A DNA stretch of 58,617 nucleotides from Sphingomonas liriopis (GTDB lineage Bacteria > Pseudomonadota > Alphaproteobacteria > Sphingomonadales > Sphingomonadaceae), in contig NZ_JAMLDY010000022.1 in the NCBI RefSeq assembly GCF_024211255.1, positions 1-58,617 on the forward strand, read 5' to 3'. The notes beneath the pieces were generated by a model. The model saw only the letters and a program-made list of their open reading frames with translations, had not been told where the DNA came from and did no database searches. The position numbers and the translations under genes are program-made. Position 1 is the first letter of the stretch. Every line of letters begins with the position of its first letter. Positions 25,398-33,378 of the stretch are shown here, piece after piece.

Positions 25398-27968
25398 ATG
25401 CAGCTCGTCATCGTCGAATCGCCCGCCAAGGCGAAAACCATCGAAAAGTATCTGGGATCGGACTTCCGCGTCCTCGCCTCCTACGGTCACGTCCGCGATC
25501 TGCCGGCGCGCGACGGATCGGTGAATCCCGACGAGGGGTTCGCGATGGAGTGGGAGAATTACGCGGACAAGTCGAAGCAACTGAAGGCGATCGCCGATTT
25601 GTCGAAGACCGCCGACCGCCTGATTCTCGCCACCGATCCCGATCGCGAGGGCGAGGCGATCAGTTGGCACGTGCAGGAGGTGCTGCGCAATCGCAAGGCG
25701 CTGCCCAAGGACGTCCAGCGCGTCACCTTCAACGCGATCACCAAGCCCGCGATCCTCGCCGCGATGAAGGCGCCGCGCGAGCTCGATACCGACCTGATCG
25801 ACGCCTATCGCGCCCGCCGCGCGCTCGACTATCTCGTCGGCTTCACACTGTCGCCGGTGCTGTGGCGCAAGCTGCCCGGCGCCAAGTCGGCGGGCCGCGT
25901 CCAGTCGGTCGCGCTGCGGCTGATCGTCGGCCGCGAGCGCGAGATCGAAGCCTTCAAGGCCCAGGAGTATTGGTCGGTCACCGCGCAGATGGAGCAGGAC
26001 GGCACGCCCTTCGTCGCGCGCCTCGTCCAGTGGGACGGCAGGAAGCTCGACCGTCTGTCGATCGGCAATGAGGGCGACGCGCTCAAGGCCAAGGCCGCGG
26101 TCGAGGAAGGCCGCTTCTCCGTCCAGACCGTCGAAACCAAGCCGGCGACGCGCAACCCGCCGCCCCCCTTCACCACCTCGACGCTGCAGCAGGAGGCGGC
26201 GCGCAAGCTCGGTTTCTCCGCCGACCATACGATGCGGATCGCGCAGGGGCTCTACGAGGACGGCGCGATCACCTATATGCGTACCGACGGCGTGCAGATG
26301 GACGGCAGCGCGATCTCCGCCGCGCGCCTCGCCATCGCCAACCGCTATGACGCGAGCTACGTCCCCGATTCGCCGCGCCAGTATCAGACCAAGGCGAAGA
26401 ACGCACAGGAAGCGCACGAGGCGATCCGCCCGACCGACTTCACAAAGGATCGCGCCGGGTCGGGCGACCACGGCCGCCTGTACGAGCTGATCTGGAAGCG
26501 CGCGCTCGCCAGCCAGATGGCATCTGCCCGCATGGAGCGCACCACCGTCGAGATGGCGGACGGCACCGGGCGCCACGTGCTGCGTGCGACGGGGCAGGTC
26601 GTGCTCTTCCCCGGCTTCCTCGCGCTCTACGAAGAGGGATCGGACGACACGCAGGACGAGGAAGCGCGCCGCCTGCCCCGCCTGCGCGAGGGCGACGCGC
26701 CGGCCAAGAAGAGCGTCGACGCCGAGCAGCATTTCACCCAGCCGCCGCCGCGCTTTTCCGAAGCCAGCCTCGTCAAGCGGATGGAAGAACTCGGCATCGG
26801 CCGCCCGTCGACCTATGCCTCGATCATCAAGACGCTGAAGGACCGCGCCTACGTGCGCGTCGAGAAGAACCGCTTCTTCGCCGAGGAATCGGGCCGTCTC
26901 GTCACCGCCTTCCTCGAACGCTTCTTCGAAAAGTACGTCGGTTTCGACTATACCGCCGAGCTGGAGGAGGAGCTCGACGACGTCTCGGGCGGCCGCGCGC
27001 AATGGCAGGCGGTGCTCGAAGCCTTCTGGCGCGACTTCAAGCCGCGCACCAGCGAGGTGATGGAGCAGCAGCCTAGCGCCATCACCGCCGAACTCGACCA
27101 GTTCCTCGCGCCCTATCTCTTCCCCGACAAGGCGGACGGCTCCGACCCGCGGCTCTGCCCCAAGTGCGAACAGGGCAAGCTGGCGCTGCGCGGCGGCAAG
27201 TTCGGCGCGTTCATCGCCTGCTCCAATTACCCGGAATGCAAATATACCCGCCGCTTCGCGCAGCCCGGCGGCGAGGAGGGCGACAGCGGTCCCGAGGGAC
27301 TCGGCAAGGACCCGGCGACGGGGCTCGAGGTCGAGCGCAAATCGGGGCGGTTCGGCCCCTATATCCAGCTCGGCGAGGGCAAGGAGGCCAGGCGCGCCTC
27401 GATCCCCAAGGACCTGCCCGGCGAGCTCGACCTCGAATGGGCGTTGAAGCTCTTGAGCCTGCCGCGCACGATCGGCAATCACCCGGAGACGGGCGAACCG
27501 ATCACCGCGTCGATCGGCCGCTACGGGCCGTACCTGGCGCACAGCGGCAAGTATGCGCGGCTGCAATCGACCGCCGACGTGTTCGAGACGGGGATGAACG
27601 CCGCGGTGGTCAAGCTCGCCGAGGCGGCAGCTGGCGGCGGTCGTCCGGCACGCGGCGCGGCGCGAGCGCCGCTCAAGGAACTGGGCAAGCATCCGCGCAC
27701 CGAGCTCGAGATCAGGCTGATGGAGGGGCGCTATGGCGCCTACGTCACCGATGGCGAGACGAATGCGACGCTGCCCAAGTCGATTCAACCCGACGCGCTG
27801 ACGCTGGAAGAGGCGGCACAGCTGATCGACGATCGCGCTGCGGCGGCACCGGCGAAGGGCAAGAAGAAGGCGCCGGCCAGGAAGGCTGCGGCGAAGAAGC
27901 CGGCGACGAAGGCCGCGGCCAAGCCGGCGGCGAAAAAGGCACCGGCGAAGAAGAAGGTGGCGGAATAG
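25398..27968 (+). CDS. topA: DNA topoisomerase I
   Basis: Type IA topoisomerase that relaxes negative supercoils. The 856-residue product begins with a TOPRIM domain (VIVESPAKAKTIEKYLG; ATDPDREGEAISWH). The catalytic tyrosine is Y293 in ITYMRTDGVQM. A Cys4 zinc ribbon lies near residue 590 (CPKCEQGKLALRGGKFG with CSNYPEC) and two degenerate repeats follow. The last 45 residues are a Lys/Ala/Pro-rich tail resembling histone-H1-like tails, which probably binds DNA. Length fits alphaproteobacterial TopA. Confidence 0.96.
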   Translation: MQLVIVESPAKAKTIEKYLGSDFRVLASYGHVRDLPARDGSVNPDEGFAMEWENYADKSKQLKAIADLSKTADRLILATDPDREGEAISWHVQEVLRNRKALPKDVQRVTFNAITKPAILAAMKAPRELDTDLIDAYRARRALDYLVGFTLSPVLWRKLPGAKSAGRVQSVALRLIVGREREIEAFKAQEYWSVTAQMEQDGTPFVARLVQWDGRKLDRLSIGNEGDALKAKAAVEEGRFSVQTVETKPATRNPPPPFTTSTLQQEAARKLGFSADHTMRIAQGLYEDGAITYMRTDGVQMDGSAISAARLAIANRYDASYVPDSPRQYQTKAKNAQEAHEAIRPTDFTKDRAGSGDHGRLYELIWKRALASQMASARMERTTVEMADGTGRHVLRATGQVVLFPGFLALYEEGSDDTQDEEARRLPRLREGDAPAKKSVDAEQHFTQPPPRFSEASLVKRMEELGIGRPSTYASIIKTLKDRAYVRVEKNRFFAEESGRLVTAFLERFFEKYVGFDYTAELEEELDDVSGGRAQWQAVLEAFWRDFKPRTSEVMEQQPSAITAELDQFLAPYLFPDKADGSDPRLCPKCEQGKLALRGGKFGAFIACSNYPECKYTRRFAQPGGEEGDSGPEGLGKDPATGLEVERKSGRFGPYIQLGEGKEARRASIPKDLPGELDLEWALKLLSLPRTIGNHPETGEPITASIGRYGPYLAHSGKYARLQSTADVFETGMNAAVVKLAEAAAGGGRPARGAARAPLKELGKHPRTELEIRLMEGRYGAYVTDGETNATLPKSIQPDALTLEEAAQLIDDRAAAAPAKGKKKAPARKAAAKKPATKAAAKPAAKKAPAKKKVAE

Positions 27969-27985
27969 CGCCCGCCTGACCCATC

Positions 27986-28086
27986 GTCATCCCGGCGAAC
28001 GCCGGGACCCATCGATACGGTACGCCCGTTCGGGTCACATCGGCAGCGGCCGTGCTTCCATGGGTCCCGGCGTTCGCCGGGATGAC
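27986..28086. repeat. inverted repeat GTCATCCCGGCGAACGCCGGG
   Basis: The arms (left GTCATCCCGGCGAACGCCGG then GACCCAT; right complementary) are each internally palindromic and lie 17 bases after the topA stop. They resemble the CGGCGAAGGCCGGGG element found inside the sensor kinase at 41709-41804. It separates converging topA and the Sel1-like gene. Confidence 0.88.
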
Positions 28087-28113
28087 GGAAGAGGCATTGG
28101 CCGGATCGGGCTA

Positions 28114-28410
28114 TTACGCCGCGCGACGCTGCGTCATGCCGAGCCAGGCGCGCGCGGCGCGCTGCGCTTCGGCGATCTCGCGCGCGGTCATGTCTTCGGC
28201 GACCTCGGCACGCGCATCGACGGCATCGCTGAAGCCCGCCACGGCGGCGAGGTTGAACCATTTGTGCGCTTCGATCAGATCGATCCCCGCCCCCGCGGTC
28301 CCGGTCTGGTAGCAGACGCCGAGGTCGAACAACGCCTCTGGCCGGCCGCGCATCGCGTCGGCGATCCGGCTTTCTAGGAGGAATTGTGCGCTCTTGATAC
28401 TGTTGCCCAT
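28114..28410 (-). CDS. small Sel1-like repeat protein
   Basis: A 98-residue helical protein. Residues about 25-60 match a Sel1-type TPR unit: EALFDLGVCYQTGTAGAGID, then LIEAHKWFNLAAVAGFSDA, with the typical A-x-K-W-x-x-x-A-A spacing. The C-terminal part (MTAREIAEAQRAARAWLG) resembles the tail of Sel1 proteins. There is no signal peptide. Sel1 repeats mediate protein contacts; the partner is unknown. ATG 28410 is preferred to upstream codons that add only a basic stretch. Confidence 0.7.
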   Translation of the reverse strand: MGNSIKSAQFLLESRIADAMRGRPEALFDLGVCYQTGTAGAGIDLIEAHKWFNLAAVAGFSDAVDARAEVAEDMTAREIAEAQRAARAWLGMTQRRAA

Positions 28411-28489
28411 CGGAAGCCCCCATTTATCATTGGGCCACCTTGCGGCGATTCGCGTCAAGAAATGGTTAACACCGAAAAAACCATGACCG

Positions 28490-29353
28490 TCAGGGATTTG
28501 GCTCGACGGGAACGTTGTCGATCAGCCGCGTAGCGCCCATCCGCGCCGCCGCGAGCAGCCGCCGCGGGCGATCCGCCGCGGGCGATTCGGACAGCGTCTC
28601 GGCATCGACCAGCGCGACGTAATCGACCACGAACCCCGCCGCGACCAGCGCCCCCCGCGCCTCCGCCAACGCCGCCTCCGGATCGTCGCCGCGCGCAATG
28701 GCCCGCGCCGCCACCCCCAGCGCGCGCGGCAACGCCACCGCCTTCGCCCGCTGTTCCTCGTCGAGGTAGATGTTGCGCGACGACAGCGCGAGGCCGTCGT
28801 CGTCGCGCTGCGTCGGCACGCCGACGATCTCGATCGCCATGTCGAGGTCGGCGACGAAGCGGCGGATCACCGCCAATTGCTGGAAATCCTTCTCGCCGAA
28901 ATAGGCGACGTCGGCGCCGGTCTGGTTGAACAATTTGGTGACGACGGTGGCGACGCCGTCGAAATGCCCCGGCCGTGCCGCGCCGTCGAGGCCGTCGCTG
29001 ACTCCCGACACGCTGATGTTGGTGGCGAAGCCATCGGGGTACATCACCTCGACCGACGGCAGCCAGAGGAGGTCGCAGCCCCCCTCGGCCAGCAATCGCG
29101 CATCGGCCGCCTCGCGCCGCGGATAGCGGGCGAGGTCCTCGTTCGGCCCGAACTGCTTCGGGTTGACGAAGATCGAGGCGATGACCTTCGTTCCCGGCCG
29201 CCGCGCCGCCTCGACCAGCGCCATGTGACCGGCGTGCAGCGCGCCCATCGTCGGCACCAGCGCGATGGCTGCGCCCTCCGCCCGGAACGCGGCCACGGCG
29301 TCGCGCAACCCCTGCAAGTCCCGAACTGTCTGCACCGATACCCCCTCGAACAT
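28490..29353 (-). CDS. panC: pantothenate synthetase
   Basis: ATP-dependent ligase that joins pantoate and beta-alanine, the last step of vitamin B5 synthesis. The 287-residue product has the nucleotidyltransferase HxGH motif in VPTMGALHAGHMALVE. It also has SIFVNPKQFGPNEDLARYPR, YFGEKDFQQLAVIRR and the KMSKS-equivalent DDDGLALSSRNIYL. ATG 29353 gives the usual N-terminus; longer readings run into the divergent mipZ leader. Only 68 bases separate the two start codons, so their promoters must overlap. Confidence 0.95.
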   Translation of the reverse strand: MFEGVSVQTVRDLQGLRDAVAAFRAEGAAIALVPTMGALHAGHMALVEAARRPGTKVIASIFVNPKQFGPNEDLARYPRREAADARLLAEGGCDLLWLPSVEVMYPDGFATNISVSGVSDGLDGAARPGHFDGVATVVTKLFNQTGADVAYFGEKDFQQLAVIRRFVADLDMAIEIVGVPTQRDDDGLALSSRNIYLDEEQRAKAVALPRALGVAARAIARGDDPEAALAEARGALVAAGFVVDYVALVDAETLSESPAADRPRRLLAAARMGATRLIDNVPVEPNP

Positions 29354-29421
29354 TGAGCGCGCGGCTTCTATGGAGAAGGTCGTACCGGAGCAATCCAAGA
29401 CCAACCGATAAGGAACGAACC

Positions 29422-30225
29422 GTGCCCACAGGGCCACACGTCGCCTCCCCACACGTTATCGTCTTCGCCAACGAAAAGGGCGGCACCGGCAAGTCGACGA
29501 CCGCGGTGCACGTCGCGATCGCGCTCGCCGCCAAGGGCCACAGGGTCGCCTGTTTCGACCTCGATCACCGCCAGCGTACCGTCGGCCGCTATCTCGACAA
29601 CCGCGCCGCGACCATCAAACGCACCGGCAGCGCGCTGCCGATGCCGGTCCACGACACGCACGACGGCACGACCGAAAGCGTGTTCGAGGAAAAGTGGCAG
29701 CGGCTGTCCGACGGCGCCGACTTCCTGATCGTCGATACGCCCGGCCGCGACGATTATTTCGCGCGCACCGCCGCGGCGCTGTCCAACACCTTGGTCACGC
29801 CGATGAACGACAGCTTCGTCGATTTCGACCTGATCGGACAGGTCGATCCCGAGACCTTCAACGTCACCCGCCCCAGTTTCTATTCGGAGCTGATCTGGGA
29901 CGCACGCAAACAGCGCGCTCGCGCCGACGGGACGCAGATCGACTGGGTCGTGCTGCGCAACCGCCTGCAGCATATCGAGGCGCGCAACATGCGCCGCGTG
30001 TCGGATGCGCTCGTCCAGCTCGCCAAGCGCGTCGGCTTCCGCATCATCCCGGGGCTCGGCGAGCGCGTCATCTATCGCGAGCTGTTCCCGGCGGGCCTCA
30101 CCATGATCGATTCGAAGGAATTCGGCGCGATGGGCCTCGGCCACGTCGCCTCGCGCCAGGAATTGCGCGAGATGATGAGCGCGTTGCAGCTGCCCGAACC
30201 CGCGACGCCCGAAATCGCCGCATGA
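29422..30225 (+). CDS. mipZ: division-site positioning ATPase MipZ
   Basis: ParA-type ATPase that forms a gradient from the ParB-bound cell poles and blocks FtsZ assembly there, so that the ring forms at mid-cell. The 267-residue product has the deviant Walker A VFANEKGGTGKSTTAVH and the A'-type DLDHRQRTVGRYL. MipZ-specific stretches are LVTPMNDSFVDFDLIGQVD, DWVVLRNRLQHIEARN and RVGFRIIPGLGERVIYRELF. The start is GTG with AAGGAA six bases upstream. The J-domain gene overlaps its stop (ATGA). Confidence 0.93.
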   Translation: MPTGPHVASPHVIVFANEKGGTGKSTTAVHVAIALAAKGHRVACFDLDHRQRTVGRYLDNRAATIKRTGSALPMPVHDTHDGTTESVFEEKWQRLSDGADFLIVDTPGRDDYFARTAAALSNTLVTPMNDSFVDFDLIGQVDPETFNVTRPSFYSELIWDARKQRARADGTQIDWVVLRNRLQHIEARNMRRVSDALVQLAKRVGFRIIPGLGERVIYRELFPAGLTMIDSKEFGAMGLGHVASRQELREMMSALQLPEPATPEIAA

Positions 30226-30482
30226 AGTGGCTGCTGGTCATCGCGCTGATCTGGTTCGCGTGGCATTATCTGGGGCGCAAGCCGAAGCGCGTCGTGCTCA
30301 GCGAGGAACAGCGCGCGCGGCAGGTGCTCGGGCTGCGCCACGGCGCCGACGAGGCCGAGATCCGCGCCGCGCATCGCCGCCTGCTCGCCGACGTCCATCC
30401 CGATCGCGGCGGTTCGGCCGCGGCGACGACCGAGATCAACGCGGCGCGCGACCTGCTGCTCGGGGCGGTACGCCGCAGCTGA
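30222..30482 (+). CDS. membrane-anchored J-domain protein
   Basis: An 86-residue protein with an N-terminal transmembrane anchor (MKWLLVIALIWFAWHYLG) and a C-terminal half J domain (ADEAEIRAAHRRLLADVHPD, HPD at 59-61, followed by RGG). It resembles the Pam18/TIM14-like small J proteins of alphaproteobacteria, which recruit DnaK at the inner membrane. Both ends overlap neighbours by one to four bases (mipZ upstream, a phosphohexomutase downstream), so it is translationally coupled to mipZ. Confidence 0.85.
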   Translation: MKWLLVIALIWFAWHYLGRKPKRVVLSEEQRARQVLGLRHGADEAEIRAAHRRLLADVHPDRGGSAAATTEINAARDLLLGAVRRS

Positions 30483-31861
30483 TGGCGCACGTCCTGTCGC
30501 CGGCGATCTTGCGCGAATACGACATCCGCGGCACCGTCGGTCGCAACCTGGGGGTTGCCGATGCGGTGGCGATCGGGCGCAGCTTCGCCACCCGCGTGCG
30601 CGCCGCAGGCGGCACCCGCGTCGCGGTCGGGCGCGACGGACGCCTGTCCTCGCCGGAGCTGGAGGCGGCGCTCGTCGAGGGGCTCATCGCAAGCAGCGTC
30701 GACGTGGTGCGGATCGGCATCGGCCCGACCCCGATGCTCTATTATGCCGAGGCGACGCTGGACGTCGACGCCGGCGTCCACGTCACCGGCAGCCACAATC
30801 CGCGCGACGACAATGGCTTCAAGATGGTGCTCGGCCACCGCTCCTTCTACGGCGCCGACGTGCTGGATCTGGCGCGCATCGCCGCGGCGGGCGACTGGAG
30901 CGAGGGTGCTGGCACGGTCAGCCAGGCGGACGTGCTCGACACCTATGTCGGCCGACTGCTGGCGGGCTATGCCGGCGGCGCCTACCGGATCGGCTGGGAC
31001 TGCGGCAACGGCGCCGCCGGACCGGCGGTCGAGCGGCTGGTCGCGCAGCTGCCCGGCGAGCACCATCTGCTCCACACCACGGTCGACGGCCGCTTCCCCA
31101 ACCACCATCCCGATCCGACCGAGGAGGCGAACCTTGCCGACCTCCAGGCGCTGGTCCGTGAGAAGCGCCTCGATTTCGGCATCGCCTTCGATGGTGACGG
31201 CGACCGGATCGGCGCGGTCGATGGCGAGGGGCGCGTGCTGTGGGGCGACCAGTTGCTCTGCCTGCTGTTGCCGCCGGTGCTCGCCGAGTTGCGCGGCGCA
31301 ACCGTCGTCGCCGACGTCAAATCCTCGCAATTCGTCTTCGACCGCATCGCCGAACTCGGCGGCAAGGCGGTGATGGGCGCGACCGGGCACAGCCTGATGA
31401 AGGAAGCGATGCTGGCGCACGACGCACCGATCGCGGGGGAGCTCAGCGGCCATATCTTCTTCGGCGCCGGGGCCAATGGCGGCTGGTACGGCTTCGACGA
31501 CGCGCTGTACGCGGCGGTGCGGCTGATCGGTGCGGTGCATCTGTCGGGCCGGTCGCTCACCGCGCTGCGCTCGGCGATGCCGGCGCTGGTCAACACCCCC
31601 GACCTGCGCTTCCCGGTCGATCCGGCACGCAAGTTCGCGGTGATCGACGAGGTGCGCGCGCGGCTGGAGGCCGCCGGTACGCCGGTCGTCGCGATCGACG
31701 GCGTCCGCGTGACGACGCTCACCGGCTGGTGGTTGCTGCGCGCCTCGAACACGCAGGACGTGCTGACCGCGCGCGCGGAAGCGGGCAATCAGGCCGATCT
31801 CGACGTGCTGCTCGCGCAGATCGACGCCGAACTTGTGGCGAGCGGCATCGCGCGTGATTGA
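30482..31861 (+). CDS. phosphomannomutase/phosphoglucomutase
   Basis: Alpha-D-phosphohexomutase that supplies mannose-1-P or glucose-1-P for envelope polysaccharides. The 459-residue product begins REYDIRGTVGRNL and has the phosphoserine loop VHVTGSHNPRDDNGFKM (S104), the metal loop IAFDGDGDRIGAVD, and the sugar-binding motif GELSGHIFFG. The phosphate-site loop LRASNTQDVLTARAE lies near the C-terminus. It is of the dual-specificity AlgC/ManB type. The ATG overlaps the stop of the J-domain gene by one base. Confidence 0.92.
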   Translation: MAHVLSPAILREYDIRGTVGRNLGVADAVAIGRSFATRVRAAGGTRVAVGRDGRLSSPELEAALVEGLIASSVDVVRIGIGPTPMLYYAEATLDVDAGVHVTGSHNPRDDNGFKMVLGHRSFYGADVLDLARIAAAGDWSEGAGTVSQADVLDTYVGRLLAGYAGGAYRIGWDCGNGAAGPAVERLVAQLPGEHHLLHTTVDGRFPNHHPDPTEEANLADLQALVREKRLDFGIAFDGDGDRIGAVDGEGRVLWGDQLLCLLLPPVLAELRGATVVADVKSSQFVFDRIAELGGKAVMGATGHSLMKEAMLAHDAPIAGELSGHIFFGAGANGGWYGFDDALYAAVRLIGAVHLSGRSLTALRSAMPALVNTPDLRFPVDPARKFAVIDEVRARLEAAGTPVVAIDGVRVTTLTGWWLLRASNTQDVLTARAEAGNQADLDVLLAQIDAELVASGIARD

Positions 31862-31892
31862 CAGCCGCCCCGCGCCGGATAGGGTCGGCGCC

Positions 31893-32360
31893 ATGGTGGG
31901 GACCTATAGCGCCGAACGGGCGGTCGACAGCTTCCGCTCGAGTACCAACCGCTGGCTGCTCGGCAGCTTCACCGGATGGCTGACCTTGCTGTCGTGCGTG
32001 ATCGGCGTCGGGCTGGTCATCATCGCGGTGCGCTGGCTGCAGAACATGGCCTCGGCGTACGAGATCACCGACCAGCGGCTGATCGTGAAGCGCGGCCTCG
32101 TCATGAAATCGATCGACGAGATCGAACTGTACCGGATCAAGGACGTCCGCGTCGATTTCTCGCTGGTCAACCAGATCGCCGATATCGGCACGATCACCAT
32201 CACTTCTACCGACCGCACCACCGGCCATACGCAATTCGTCCTGCGCGACGTCCCCGCCGCGCGCGAACGCCGCGAAGGCATCCGCAAGCTCGTCGACCGC
32301 GCCCGCCGGCTACGCGGCGTGCGCGAGCTGGACGTCGATGCCGACGACGATTTCCGCTGA
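31893..32360 (+). CDS. PH-domain (bPH2/YdbS-type) membrane protein
   Basis: A 155-residue protein with a cytoplasmic N-terminus, one or two membrane helices (WLTLLSCVIGVGLVIIAVRW) and a bacterial PH domain (YEITDQRLIVKRGLVMKSID, then EIELYRIKDVRVDFSLVNQI, then GTITITSTDRTTG). Such proteins are membrane-bound and of unknown role; some affect stress resistance. ATG 31893 fits best; earlier codons overlap the mutase stop. It ends the mipZ run, and a paired palindrome follows. Confidence 0.8.
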   Translation: MVGTYSAERAVDSFRSSTNRWLLGSFTGWLTLLSCVIGVGLVIIAVRWLQNMASAYEITDQRLIVKRGLVMKSIDEIELYRIKDVRVDFSLVNQIADIGTITITSTDRTTGHTQFVLRDVPAARERREGIRKLVDRARRLRGVRELDVDADDDFR

Positions 32361-32388
32361 GGCTTCCGACGTGGGCCTCATATCCTTC

Positions 32389-32494
32389 GTCACCCCGGAC
32401 TTGTTCCGGGGTCCACTCTGCGGCGAGGCCGAAGGCTAGAGCCTATTGCCGTGCGCCCGCGGCCCGGTGGACCCCGGAACGAGTCCGGGGTGAC
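32389..32494. repeat. paired palindrome element (CACCCCGG family)
   Basis: The arms (left GTCACCCCGGACTTGTTCC, right GGAACGAGTCCGGGGTGAC) and core edges (CACTCTGCGGCGAGG, GGCCCGGTGG) are close to the copy at 2639-2744. The internal 35 bases differ. It lies 28 bases after the PH-protein stop, in a position suited to transcription termination. Confidence 0.92.
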
Positions 32495-32565
32495 GACTGG
32501 CTCGGGGCGGGGTTGCGGGCCCGAAACACTGGCATAATCCCCCGAAAAGCCCCATCTGACCGTCA

Positions 32566-33324
32566 ATGCGCCCCGCCCCCCAGATCGTCCGCGTCATCGA
32601 CCTCGAAACCACCGGCAGCGCGCCGCCCGCGCACGGCGTGTGCGAGATCGGCTGGCAGGACGTCGCGCTGCAGAAGGACGGCCGCTGGGAACTGGAGGGC
32701 GAGGGCGGATCGATCCTCGTCAACCCCGGCCGCGCGATCCCGCCGATCACGCAGGCGATCCACCATATCCTCGACGAGGACGTCGCCGACGCGCCGTGGT
32801 GGCACGACGTCGCGCGCCGCGTGCTCGATCCCTATCCGCGCCGCATCGCGCTCGCCGCGCACCGCGCCGATTTCGAACAGCAATTCTGCACGCCCAACCT
32901 GACCCACGGACAGGAATGGATCTGCACGTGGAAGTGCGCGCTGCGGCTGTGGCCCGATTCGCCCAGCTTTTCCAATCAGGTACTGCGCTACTGGCGCAAG
33001 CCCGAAGGCCTCGATCAGAGCCGCGGCCTGCCCGTCCACCGCGCCTTTCCCGACGCCTATGTCACCGCGCACCATCTGCGCGACCAGCTCAACGAAGCGG
33101 GGGCGGCGCAATTGCTCGACTGGTCGCGCACGCCGGGCCTCATCCCGCGCGTCCGCTATGGCCCGCACCGCGGCAAGGCGTGGAGCGAGCTCGACCACGA
33201 CAGCCTGATGGCGTTCCTGACCGATCGCGATCCCGACATCCGCTTCACCGCCAATGCCGAGGCGGATCGGCGCAGCGGCGGCGGCGCGGTCGGCCGCGCC
33301 AGCGCGCAGGATCTGCTGCTGTAG
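32566..33324 (+). CDS. DEDDh 3'-5' exonuclease (ExoX-like)
   Basis: Nuclease of the DnaQ/ExoX superfamily, probably acting in DNA repair or mismatch trimming. The 252-residue product has ExoI VRVIDLETTGSAPPAHGV (D and E), ExoII-like IALAAHRADFEQQF (D), and ExoIII HRAFPDAYVTAHHLRDQL (H and D). The C-terminal GLIPRVRYGPHRGKAWSEL segment is shared with ExoX-type exonucleases and may bind substrate. It stands alone, 55 bases before the sensor-kinase operon. Confidence 0.87.
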   Translation: MRPAPQIVRVIDLETTGSAPPAHGVCEIGWQDVALQKDGRWELEGEGGSILVNPGRAIPPITQAIHHILDEDVADAPWWHDVARRVLDPYPRRIALAAHRADFEQQFCTPNLTHGQEWICTWKCALRLWPDSPSFSNQVLRYWRKPEGLDQSRGLPVHRAFPDAYVTAHHLRDQLNEAGAAQLLDWSRTPGLIPRVRYGPHRGKAWSELDHDSLMAFLTDRDPDIRFTANAEADRRSGGGAVGRASAQDLLL

Positions 33325-33378
33325 ACAGCATATCGGCGTCGCTGGCGTAACGATCCGCGCTGCCGTAAGGCGGACGTC

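Noticed and set aside
25284..27788. 834-codon open frame antisense to topA
   Set aside because: It is a high-GC shadow frame with Arg/Gly/Ala bias, no motifs and no ribosome-binding site; topA is fully supported by its motifs.
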